Positions 17,933 through 24,798 of a DNA stretch of 64,000 nt are shown piece after piece (position 1 is the stretch's first letter; every line of letters begins with the position of its first letter). Origin of the DNA: Hyunsoonleella pacifica (GTDB lineage Bacteria; Bacteroidota; Bacteroidia; Flavobacteriales; Flavobacteriaceae); the NCBI RefSeq assembly GCF_004310335.1, contig NZ_SIRS01000002.1:62001-126000 (forward strand), read 5' to 3'. Both the position numbers and the translations under genes were made by a program. Below the pieces are notes generated by a model. It did no database searches and had not been told where the DNA came from. It saw only the letters and a program-made list of their open reading frames with translations.

Positions 17933-18984
17933 TAATTAGTAATGAGTTTTAAATGTACTTTAAATAATCCATTTGTATTTTTAATATCAAGATGGTGTTT
18001 GTCTTTATATAATAAGTTTAATCGCTTTTTTATGTTTTCCAAACCAATACCATTTTCTGATGTAAGACTATTGCTGGTTGTATTTTCAATTTCAAAAAAG
18101 ATAGTACCGTTTTTACAAAAAAGTTTAATATTAATTTGAAGCGCCCCTTGTTTTAAATTGCCATGTTTAAAACTGTTTTCAATAAATGGAATAAGTAACA
18201 TAGGAGCAATTTTAGTATCCTCTAAAATATTTTCTGTATTGAAGTTTACTTGAAGCGTGTCAATGAAGCGCATTTTTTCCAATTCAATATAATCATCAAT
18301 ATGATTAATTTCATCTTGTAAAGCCACAAAAGGTTTATCTACCTGATATAGCAAATAATCCAGTAAATTTGAAAGTTTTAAAATCATTTCTGGCGTTTCA
18401 TCTGCTTTTTTCAATGCAAAACCATACATGGTATTTAAGGTGTTGAATAGGAAGTGCGGATGAATTTGCATTTTTAAATAATTCAACTCTTGCTCTTTTA
18501 ATTTAAGTTGTGTTTCTAAAATTTTGGTTTCTAGTTTTTTGGTATCCTCAGAGTGTTTTAGATTCAATTTAAGAAGTTTAAAAGCACTAACAACAATAAC
18601 TACCAAATACACACTAATACCTACAAACAGTAAACTTTTGCTAATAGGAGCCATGTTTGTGTATTGGAAATTTGAGAGATATATCAAGCCATAAAATACA
18701 GATATAACGATTAGATATGCCGAAATTATAAAGGCATAAAGACTATAAAGTCCAAATAAGATGTAACGTTTAGTAATCAAATAGTCAGGTATTATTTTAT
18801 AAATAAACACATAAGTTGTAGCAATGGTTATTGGCATTAAAAAGAATGAAAAATCCTTAACATAATTATAGTCACTACTATCAACACCAAAAAAATAGGT
18901 GTAAAATAAGAGAATGCCATACCAAAATATGATGTGCAAAAATATTTGTCCTATTTTTTTTAATATGAAACGTTGCGAAAACAT
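17932..18984 (-). CDS. LytS-type sensor histidine kinase (His_kinase family)
   Basis: Taken from the ATG at 18984 this is a 350-residue membrane kinase with four hydrophobic helices (first about 170 residues) and no obvious periplasmic sensor domain. A coiled-coil linker follows (TKKLETKILETQLKLKEQ), then the His_kinase motif QIHPHFLFNTLNTMYGFALKK with the phosphorylated His, and an ATPase domain (LLIPFIENSFKHG, NGIGLENIKKRLNLLY). A longer frame upstream would read through a 20-bp inverted repeat and is not preferred. It pairs with the LytTR regulator just downstream. The signal is unknown; the sensing parts may be the membrane helices. Confidence 0.9.
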   Translation of the reverse strand: MFSQRFILKKIGQIFLHIIFWYGILLFYTYFFGVDSSDYNYVKDFSFFLMPITIATTYVFIYKIIPDYLITKRYILFGLYSLYAFIISAYLIVISVFYGLIYLSNFQYTNMAPISKSLLFVGISVYLVVIVVSAFKLLKLNLKHSEDTKKLETKILETQLKLKEQELNYLKMQIHPHFLFNTLNTMYGFALKKADETPEMILKLSNLLDYLLYQVDKPFVALQDEINHIDDYIELEKMRFIDTLQVNFNTENILEDTKIAPMLLIPFIENSFKHGNLKQGALQINIKLFCKNGTIFFEIENTTSNSLTSENGIGLENIKKRLNLLYKDKHHLDIKNTNGLFKVHLKLITN

Positions 18985-19027
18985 TAATACAATAATAGGA
19001 TATATTTTTTGTGGTTTTTTGGTTTTG

Positions 19028-19135
19028 TAGACGAATAACCAATTTAGCAACCGATTTAGCAGAATGTTGTTTTTATTGCTAAATTGGTTATCCGTCGCAT
19101 TTTAATTCTTGTAAAGCATTTAGACTATAAGTTTG
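19028..19135. promoter_or_regulatory. Divergent regulatory region with 20-bp inverted repeat and LytTR-like half-sites
   Basis: The arms at 19031-19050 and 19076-19095 are reverse complements with one mismatch, around a 25-bp spacer. On the minus strand the left arm carries ATTCGTCTAC (rc of 19027-19036). On the plus strand the right arm carries ATCCGTCGCA from 19090. These match the half-site seen at four other promoters in the window. A -7 box TAAGTTTG at 19128-19135 lies 38 bp after the plus-strand half-site, matching the spacing at those promoters. The site probably controls both the kinase/regulator pair and the MotA/ExbB-like gene. Confidence 0.55.
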
Positions 19136-19161
19136 TAGCATGTTTAATTAAAACTAATATT

Positions 19162-19554
19162 ATGAATGTATCATCAGTTATTTCTTTGAATGTTTTTGGA
19201 GATCGCTTTATGGAAGGTGGCCCCTTTTTTATGTCCTTAATTTTAATATGTCTTTTGTTGGCGTTAATCTTTGTAGTTATGGGCTTTATAAACCTTAAAA
19301 AAGATGTAAGTAAATCTAAAAAAATGACAAGTTTAGCTTCAGATGTAAGTATTCTAGGGTTGGTATTTGGTTTTTTAGGCTCTATTATAGGAATGATTAC
19401 TGCGTTTGATACTATTGAGTGTATAGGAGATGTAAGTCACGGTATGATGGCGGCAGGACTAAAAGTATCCTTTTTAACAACCGTTTTTGGTGCAGTTACT
19501 TTTATACTTCCTAGAATAGGGATTATTATTTTAAAAGTATTACAGAAAAACTAA
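19162..19554 (+). CDS. MotA/TolQ/ExbB-like membrane protein (orphan)
   Basis: From the ATG at 19162 the product is 131 residues with three hydrophobic helices (about 15-40, 60-85, 95-125). The second and third form the pattern LGLVFGFLGSIIGMITAFDTI and GLKVSFLTTVFGAVTFILPRI typical of the MotA/TolQ/ExbB proton-channel family. It is shorter than ExbB and has no ExbD/TolR partner next to it. It is divergent from the LytS/LytTR pair across a shared regulatory region, so it is probably a target of that pair. Function as a stand-alone channel is unproven. Confidence 0.72.
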   Translation: MNVSSVISLNVFGDRFMEGGPFFMSLILICLLLALIFVVMGFINLKKDVSKSKKMTSLASDVSILGLVFGFLGSIIGMITAFDTIECIGDVSHGMMAAGLKVSFLTTVFGAVTFILPRIGIIILKVLQKN

Positions 19555-19591
19555 TTGTATAAATATAATTTCATCAATCAATTAACTTTAA

Positions 19592-19629
19592 AATCTCTTT
19601 TTCATGCATTTGAAAAAGGGATTTTTTTG
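19592..19629 (+). terminator. Rho-independent terminator
   Basis: AATCTCTTTTTCA (19592-19604) pairs with TGAAAAAGGGATT (19611-19623) with one G-T pair, followed by a T run. It ends the MotA/ExbB-like transcript. Confidence 0.88.
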
Positions 19630-19721
19630 TTTATAAGTGTTTATAAGTTTGTTTCAAGATTTGTAAGTAAAGTAATAATTTTGAAGCATTAAGTGCTTGT
19701 ATATTAAAAAATTAGAGATTT

Positions 19722-21029
19722 GTGGTAGATATAGTAAAAGCTGAGTTAGAAATAAGACAATATCTTAAAATTAGATATTCAAATAATAGAACCATAAATC
19801 TTTACACTAAACGGTTTATAGATTTAATAAAGTATTATCCAGCTACAGAGCCAATAAATATCTCTGAATCAGAATTGAATAAATACATTAAAATCTTAAT
19901 AAATCGGAAGGATTCCCGAAGTTTAATAATTCAATTTATTCAAGTTGCAGAGTATTATTATAATCATATACATAAAAAAAGTTATGTAATATATAGGAAA
20001 AACTTGCCAAAAGCTTCGATAAAGGATATTGATATATTGAGTCAAGAAGAAATTTTTGTGATTATTGAAAATTTTAAAAATGCTAAGCATAGAGCTATTT
20101 TCATACTAGTTTATGCTTGTTGTCTTGATTTAAGTGAATTGCTTAATATTGAATTATCCGATTTGAATACGAAAAAACCTCCATTTCATATCTACATTAG
20201 GAAAAATAATCCAGATCAAAATCGAAAAGTATTTATTTCAAAAAAGATAGTAGATTATCTAGATGAATACTGGAAAAGTTGTGATCATAAGCCAAAGCGA
20301 TATTTAATAGAATCTACTGAATCAAAAACAAAATATAGTAGAACAAGTGCTGAAAAAGTAATTAAAAAATCTTTTGAAGAAGCGGGTATATCTAGTAAAT
20401 CTGTTATCAAGGTTCTTAAAAGAAGTTACATAGATCACATGATTAATTTAGGGGTACCAATAATAGTTATTTTGGATTCATTAGGTATTTATCATTTTGA
20501 TAGTATTAAGAAGTATACTAAAATATTCCATGGAAACATCAAAATAGATTTTACACCTCTAGATAAATTTGTTAATAAGGAAAGTATTATTGAGCCAGAA
20601 ATGCAAGATCTTGAAAAAATTATTTTTACACTAAAAGAAAAAGATGAACAAGAGTATTTGTTGGAAGCTATTCAATGTTTCAGAATTGGTGCGCTAAAAG
20701 CTGGAATTGTATTTTCATGGTCAGCATTTATTAGAATTTTACAAAATAGATGTGTAGAATCAGGGTTTAAGGAAATAAATAGTGCAGCTACGAAATTGAA
20801 ATTTAATAAGAAATTTTCAAAAATAACAGATTTTGAAACTATTAAGGAAATGAATCTTCTAAAACTTGCTTTTGAATTAAAGGTGCTGTCAAAGCACCAA
20901 AAGATTCAGATGGATAATAATTTAGATATAAGAAATCATTGTGGTCATCCTAGTTCTCATATACTAGAAATAAATAAAGCAAAAGGTTTTATAGAAGATA
21001 TTGTAAGCTTTATCAAAAGCAATAAATAG
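19722..21029 (+). CDS. Degenerate tyrosine recombinase fused to a HEPN-like C-terminal domain
   Basis: A 435-residue protein read from GTG at 19722. Residues 1-95 fit a core-binding SAM-like domain. Residues 100-275 follow the tyrosine recombinase catalytic fold (ILSQEEIFVIIENFKNAKHRAIFILVYAC, DLSELLNIELSDL). The active site is nearly lost: the first Arg is Asp136, HxxR is Lys230/Lys233, the later His is Ile256, and only Tyr265 remains. Residues about 290-435 are all-helical (EAIQCFRIGALKAGIVFSWSAF) and end with DIRNHCGH, an Rx4H motif (Arg404, His409) typical of HEPN ribonuclease domains. A DNA-binding scaffold carrying an RNase or regulatory domain is inferred. The HEPN assignment is by motif and helical pattern only. 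Confidence 0.68.
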   Translation: MVDIVKAELEIRQYLKIRYSNNRTINLYTKRFIDLIKYYPATEPINISESELNKYIKILINRKDSRSLIIQFIQVAEYYYNHIHKKSYVIYRKNLPKASIKDIDILSQEEIFVIIENFKNAKHRAIFILVYACCLDLSELLNIELSDLNTKKPPFHIYIRKNNPDQNRKVFISKKIVDYLDEYWKSCDHKPKRYLIESTESKTKYSRTSAEKVIKKSFEEAGISSKSVIKVLKRSYIDHMINLGVPIIVILDSLGIYHFDSIKKYTKIFHGNIKIDFTPLDKFVNKESIIEPEMQDLEKIIFTLKEKDEQEYLLEAIQCFRIGALKAGIVFSWSAFIRILQNRCVESGFKEINSAATKLKFNKKFSKITDFETIKEMNLLKLAFELKVLSKHQKIQMDNNLDIRNHCGHPSSHILEINKAKGFIEDIVSFIKSNK

Positions 21030-21064
21030 AATAACCTAAAATAGAGTTGCTAAACTGTAATTTT

Positions 21065-21236
21065 GTCATTCCTGAGCAGGCAGGAATCTACAATAAGATC
21101 ATTTAATCAAATATGTCCAATCCGAAGATAAACCTTCCCAATTAGGATTGTATTATTAAATTAAGTTTATTTTTCATTGGAGTTTCTACTTTTATGTTTT
21201 TTGATAAAAATAGATTCCTGCCTTCGCAGGAATGAC
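21065..21236 (-). pseudogene. Internally deleted GIY-YIG unit A
   Basis: The unit keeps both terminal hairpins and the 3' end of the GIY-YIG gene (minus strand, stop side near 21100). The deletion junction is in a TGTTTTTT tract near 21195, joined to the sequence preceding the start codon of the intact copy. It is the most diverged copy at the hairpin (GAGCAGG in place of GCGCAGG). Confidence 0.8.
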
Positions 21237-21327
21237 AGAGGTTTTGTTTATTTACAATAGAGGAATTCATGATAATAGTAATTAAATTAGAGTTTTGTTA
21301 TATCTCAAAGTCAAATTGTTATTATTT

Positions 21328-21499
21328 GTCATTCCTGCGCAGGCAGGAATCCACAATAAGATCATTCAATCAAATACGTCCAATCCGCAGATAAACCTTT
21401 CCAATTGGGGTTGTATTATTAAATTAAGTTTATTTTTTATTGGAGTTTCTACTTTTATGTTTTTTGATAAAAATAGATTCCTGACTTCGCAGGAATGAC
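21328..21499 (-). pseudogene. Internally deleted GIY-YIG unit B
   Basis: It has the same length and deletion junction as units A and C, indicating one deletion followed by tandem duplication. The right hairpin has a stem mismatch (CCTGACTTCGCAGG). A reading frame on the plus strand translates the hairpin as VIPAQAGIH but is not a gene. Confidence 0.8.
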
Positions 21500-21590
21500 A
21501 ACGTTGTGTTTTTTTGAAATAGAGGATTTATGGTAATAGGTAACAAAATGAGTTTTTTATTATATCTAAAATGCTAATTTTTTGCTGTCT

Positions 21591-21762
21591 GTCATTCCTG
21601 CGCAGGCAGGAATCCATATCAAAATCATTCAATTAAATACGTCCAATCCGCAGATAAATCATTCCAATTGGAGTTGTCTTCTTCAATTAAATTAATTTTC
21701 CATTGCCGTTTCCACTTTTATGTTTTTTGATAAAAATAGATTCCTGCCTTTGCAGGAATGAC
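21591..21762 (-). pseudogene. Internally deleted GIY-YIG unit C
   Basis: This is the closest of the short copies to the intact unit in the retained 3' segment (GTCTTCTTCAATTAAATTAA is shared with the intact gene). The deletion is the same as in A and B. Confidence 0.8.
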
Positions 21763-21855
21763 AACGTTGTGTTTATTTGACATGGAGGAATTTATGGTAA
21801 TAGGTAAATAAAATTAGTGTTTTATTATATCTAAAATTCTAATTTTTTGCTGTCT

Positions 21856-22242
21856 GTCATTCCTGCGTAGGCAGGAATCCACAATAAGATTATTCAATCA
21901 AATACGTCCAATCCGCAGATAAATCATCCCAATTTGGATTCTCTTCTTCAATTAAATTAATTTTCCATTGGCGTTTCCATTTCTTCATGTTTTTTTCACG
22001 CTTTATGGCATCATTAACATATTGATAAGATTCAAAATACATGAGTTTGTCTAATCCGTATTTTGAAGTAAAACCCTCAACGAGTTTGTTTTTGTGTTCA
22101 AACATTCTGCGTTCTAAGTCATTTGTGACACCTATGTATAAGGTTCCGTTCTTTTTGTTTGAAAGTATATATAGGTAGTATTGGTGTATGTTTTTGTGCA
22201 TTTTGTTTAATAAAGATGGATTCCTGCCTTCGCAGGAATGAC
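21856..22242. mobile_element. Intact hairpin-bounded GIY-YIG unit D
   Basis: The 387-bp full-length unit has its left hairpin at 21856-21880, the gene at 21890-22201 (minus) and its right hairpin at 22218-22242. Gaps between gene and hairpins are 9 and 16 bp. Its layout matches the unit at 3343-3730 although the hairpin sequences differ. No transposase other than the GIY-YIG protein is encoded. Confidence 0.6.
21890..22201 (-). CDS. GIY-YIG domain endonuclease-like protein
   Basis: A 103-residue single GIY-YIG domain: YLYILSN then TLYIGVT, an Arg-containing helix (LERRMFEHK), YFESYQYVNDAIKREKNMKKW with the conserved Glu, and the C-terminal INLIEEENPNWDDL. It is clearly paralogous to the gene at 3374-3682; the two share long near-identical stretches in the second half. 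It is the only intact gene in a tandem array whose other three units are deletion derivatives. A DNA-nicking or cleaving role on the terminal hairpins is inferred; the family has no settled function. Confidence 0.82.
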   Translation of the reverse strand: MHKNIHQYYLYILSNKKNGTLYIGVTNDLERRMFEHKNKLVEGFTSKYGLDKLMYFESYQYVNDAIKREKNMKKWKRQWKINLIEEENPNWDDLSADWTYLIE

Positions 22243-22439
22243 AGCGTTGTGTTTATTTGTAATAGTGAGTTTTAAAGTAAAAATACATTAAATTAAAGGG
22301 TTTTTATCTTCTAAAAATAAATCGTATTTGTCATTCCTGCGCAGGCAGGAATCCATCCCCAAAACCTAAATATCAAAGAAAACTCAAACGTTGAATGTTA
22401 AAACGTAAACCACTGCAAACTGTAACTGAACACTGCGAC

Positions 22440-23813
22440 TTACTTCCTCCTATTCCGCTTATTATAATTCTTATCCCCTCGCGTTTTAGGCTTTTTATAC
22501 TTTTTAGCAATTTCCCTACGGTATTTTCCGCCTAAGTTCTCCTTTTGGTTTTTAGCTTTCTTTTCATGAAACGCTGGTCCAGGAGCATCTTCATCCCTTA
22601 GTTTTGTTGGATTGTTACGCTCTCTTATTTGCGGACGTTCTTCTTCAATCAATTCTGTAGAAATCTCAACAACCTCAGGGAATTCTAAAACAGGGATTTT
22701 CATAGCCATTAAGAGTTCTATATTTTCAATGGCTTCCTGTTCTTTTTCAGTAGAAAACACTAGCGCTTCGCCTTTGCGTTCTGCACGACCTGTTCTACCA
22801 ATACGGTGCATGTAATTCTCAGGATAATCGGGAGTATCAAAATTTATGACATGGCTTACATTATCAATATCTAAACCACGTGCCATCACATCGGTTGCAA
22901 TCAAAATGCGATTATACCCTTCTTTAAATTGCTCAATACTCCGTAAACGGTAATTTTGAGTTTTATTGGAGTGGATTACACACAATTCTTCTTTAAAATA
23001 GTCGTCTAGTTTTTCAAATAAACGATCCGCCATGCGTTTAAAAGCCACAAAAACCAACACTTTATTAAACGTGTCTTCATTGTGTAACAAATGCACTAAT
23101 AAGTTAAGTTTTGTGTAGAAGTTGGGCACATTATATCGGTGTTGTGCAATATTATCTAAAGGTGTACCAGAAACAGCAATAGAAACCCGTTCTGGACTTC
23201 TAAAGAAATCTGTAATTAGGGCATCAACATCCTGTGTCATTGTTGCTGAAAACATTATGTTTTGTCGACGTTCGGGCAGAATATCAAAAATATTAATTAG
23301 TTGGTGTCTAAACCCTAAATCTAGCATTACATCTACTTCATCAATAACTAGTTTTTGAATTGATTTTAATTGTAATGCGCGACTTACAGCCAAATCATAC
23401 AATCGCCCAGGAGTTGCCACTATAATATCTAAACCTTGTGCTACTGCTTGTTTTTGGGTATTGATATTGGTACCACCATAAACGCCTAAAACACGATTAT
23501 TGATGTATTTAGATAGTTTTTCAATTTCCTCAACCACCTGTACTACCAATTCGCGAGTAGGAACTAAAACCAATACACGCGGATTATCTTGCTTAGAGAA
23601 TTTTAAATTCCGCAAAATAGGCAACATGTAAGCAAAGGTTTTACCTGTACCCGTTTGTGCAATACCCACAACGTCTCTACCAGAGGCCACTACGCTAAAG
23701 GCTTCAGCCTGTATAGGCGTAGGGGTAGTAAAGCCCAAATCATCTAAGGCGTTATAAAGTGGGGTGTTAAGGTTTAAGTCTTGAAACGTCACAGTGTTGC
23801 TATTTGTGGGCAA
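22440..23813 (-). CDS. DEAD-box family ATP-dependent RNA helicase with DEVD variant
   Basis: A 457-residue superfamily 2 helicase. Motifs in order: Q motif (PTPIQAEAF), Walker A AQTGTGKT, Ia PTRELVVQV, Ib TPGRL, motif II VIDEVDVM, motif III SAT, IV VLVFVAFKR, V ATDVMARGLDID and VI HRIGRTGRAERKG. Motif II reads DEVD, not DEAD, while all other motifs are intact. A basic Lys/Arg/Asn-rich tail (from about residue 400) probably binds RNA. RhlE/CsdA-like roles in ribosome assembly or RNA decay are likely. It runs convergent with the repeat array and upstream of nothing obvious. Confidence 0.93.
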   Translation of the reverse strand: MPTNSNTVTFQDLNLNTPLYNALDDLGFTTPTPIQAEAFSVVASGRDVVGIAQTGTGKTFAYMLPILRNLKFSKQDNPRVLVLVPTRELVVQVVEEIEKLSKYINNRVLGVYGGTNINTQKQAVAQGLDIIVATPGRLYDLAVSRALQLKSIQKLVIDEVDVMLDLGFRHQLINIFDILPERRQNIMFSATMTQDVDALITDFFRSPERVSIAVSGTPLDNIAQHRYNVPNFYTKLNLLVHLLHNEDTFNKVLVFVAFKRMADRLFEKLDDYFKEELCVIHSNKTQNYRLRSIEQFKEGYNRILIATDVMARGLDIDNVSHVINFDTPDYPENYMHRIGRTGRAERKGEALVFSTEKEQEAIENIELLMAMKIPVLEFPEVVEISTELIEEERPQIRERNNPTKLRDEDAPGPAFHEKKAKNQKENLGGKYRREIAKKYKKPKTRGDKNYNKRNRRK

Positions 23814-23834
23814 AGTTAGCCTTAATTATTTAGT

Positions 23835-24725
23835 TTATACTAAATGCGTGTTATCTATTTCTATGGTGTAAGATGCTTTAAAGATTTCGTTTTTTGGAAG
23901 GGCTATAATGCCTTCTTTGGTTTTAAAATCTTGATTGGTATTTACAGCATCGGCAATACCAAGCCAAGGCTCAATACATACATAATTACCGGTAGGTTTT
24001 GCCCAAATGCCTAAATAGTTAAAATCGGGATAACTTACCGATAAGATTGTGCCATGAGTTTTGCTTTTTAGAGCAACTTTTCTAGATTTTAAATCCTTAA
24101 ATATTAGAGCATCAGCTTCAAATAACTCATGTGTAAGCTTTAGTATATTGGAATTATTGAGCATTAACTTTGTGTCTTCTGAAATCATACCATTAGACAT
24201 ATCAATCAAATGGGTTTCAGAGGTTTCGGGTTGTTGAAACTCTAAATAATAATCTTCGTATGCTTCGCCTTCAAACACAGGGCATTTAAAAGCAGGATGT
24301 CCACCGAGAGAAAAATAGATAGTTTTATCATCGCTATTTTTAATAGTATGTTGTACTTCAATCTTATTGTCAATCAGTTTAAATGTGATTTGAAATTCAA
24401 ATTTAAACGGATATATCTTTAAAGTATCTGTGTTATATGTTAAAGCAAAGGTTAGGCTATTTTCGGTATGTTCTACCAATGTAATAGCCTTATTATGTCT
24501 TATAAAACCATGTTTTGGTAAAGTATATGTATTACCCTCAAAATTGTAGGTGTTGTTTTTTAAAGCTCCAATAATAGGGAACAAATTAGGTGCAAAACTA
24601 CCCCAAACATCAGGGTTGGCATCCCACATAAATTGAGTATTATGTTTTATGCTGCTAATTTCGCAAAGTTCAGCACCTATATTTTTTACTGCTATTTTAA
24701 GCTTGTCGTTTTTAATTGAAACCAT
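23835..24725 (-). CDS. Aldose 1-epimerase family protein
   Basis: A 296-residue cytosolic galactose-mutarotase-fold enzyme, read from the ATG at 24725 (MVSIKNDKLKIAVKNIGAEL). Family landmarks are the LFPIIGALKNNTY segment, KHGFIRHNKA with the conserved His, SLGGHPAFKCP with the second His, and YVCIEPWLGIAD near the end containing the likely catalytic Glu. It belongs to the LacX-like/YeaD-like side of the family, which interconverts sugar anomers or acts on hexose-phosphates. It is divergent from pabB; the 73-bp gap must hold both promoters. Confidence 0.88.
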   Translation of the reverse strand: MVSIKNDKLKIAVKNIGAELCEISSIKHNTQFMWDANPDVWGSFAPNLFPIIGALKNNTYNFEGNTYTLPKHGFIRHNKAITLVEHTENSLTFALTYNTDTLKIYPFKFEFQITFKLIDNKIEVQHTIKNSDDKTIYFSLGGHPAFKCPVFEGEAYEDYYLEFQQPETSETHLIDMSNGMISEDTKLMLNNSNILKLTHELFEADALIFKDLKSRKVALKSKTHGTILSVSYPDFNYLGIWAKPTGNYVCIEPWLGIADAVNTNQDFKTKEGIIALPKNEIFKASYTIEIDNTHLV

Positions 24726-24773
24726 TCTAATTGGTATTTTATACAAAAGTCTTAATTTTTTAAGGATTCTAAG

Positions 24774-24781
24774 TAACTTTG
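24774..24781 (+). promoter_or_regulatory. Candidate -7 box for pabB
   Basis: TAACTTTG is a perfect TAnnTTTG match 17 bp before the TTG start of pabB; the -33 region is weak. Confidence 0.45.
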
Positions 24782-24798
24782 CTTTTTAATACTTTTTA

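Larger units (their letters stand above)
21065..22354. repeat. Tandem array of hairpin-ended units (about 263-bp period)
   Basis: Four units with identical ends are arranged head to tail: 21065-21236, 21328-21499, 21591-21762 (172 bp each) and 21856-22242 (387 bp, intact GIY-YIG gene). A lone fifth left end lies at 22330-22354. Left ends read GTCATTCCTGCGCAGGCAGG followed by AATCC; right ends are their inverted copies with CTTC in place of GCAG in the loop. Each end is an 8-bp stem (ATTCCTGC/GCAGGAAT) with a 4-nt loop. Spacers of 87-93 bp are also homologous. The three short units keep the last roughly 110 bp of the GIY-YIG gene and lack about 215 bp of it. Confidence 0.9.

Noticed and set aside
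21295-21498. 67-residue reading frame containing VIPAQAGIH
   Set aside because: It is the translation of a palindromic repeat unit and a deleted GIY-YIG copy on the other strand; the peptide is a well-known artefact of such repeats.
21065-22354. Possible CRISPR array
   Set aside because: The repeats are about 25 bp hairpins spaced alternately by about 120 and 90 bp, the intervening sequences are homologous to each other and to a gene, and no cas genes are present.
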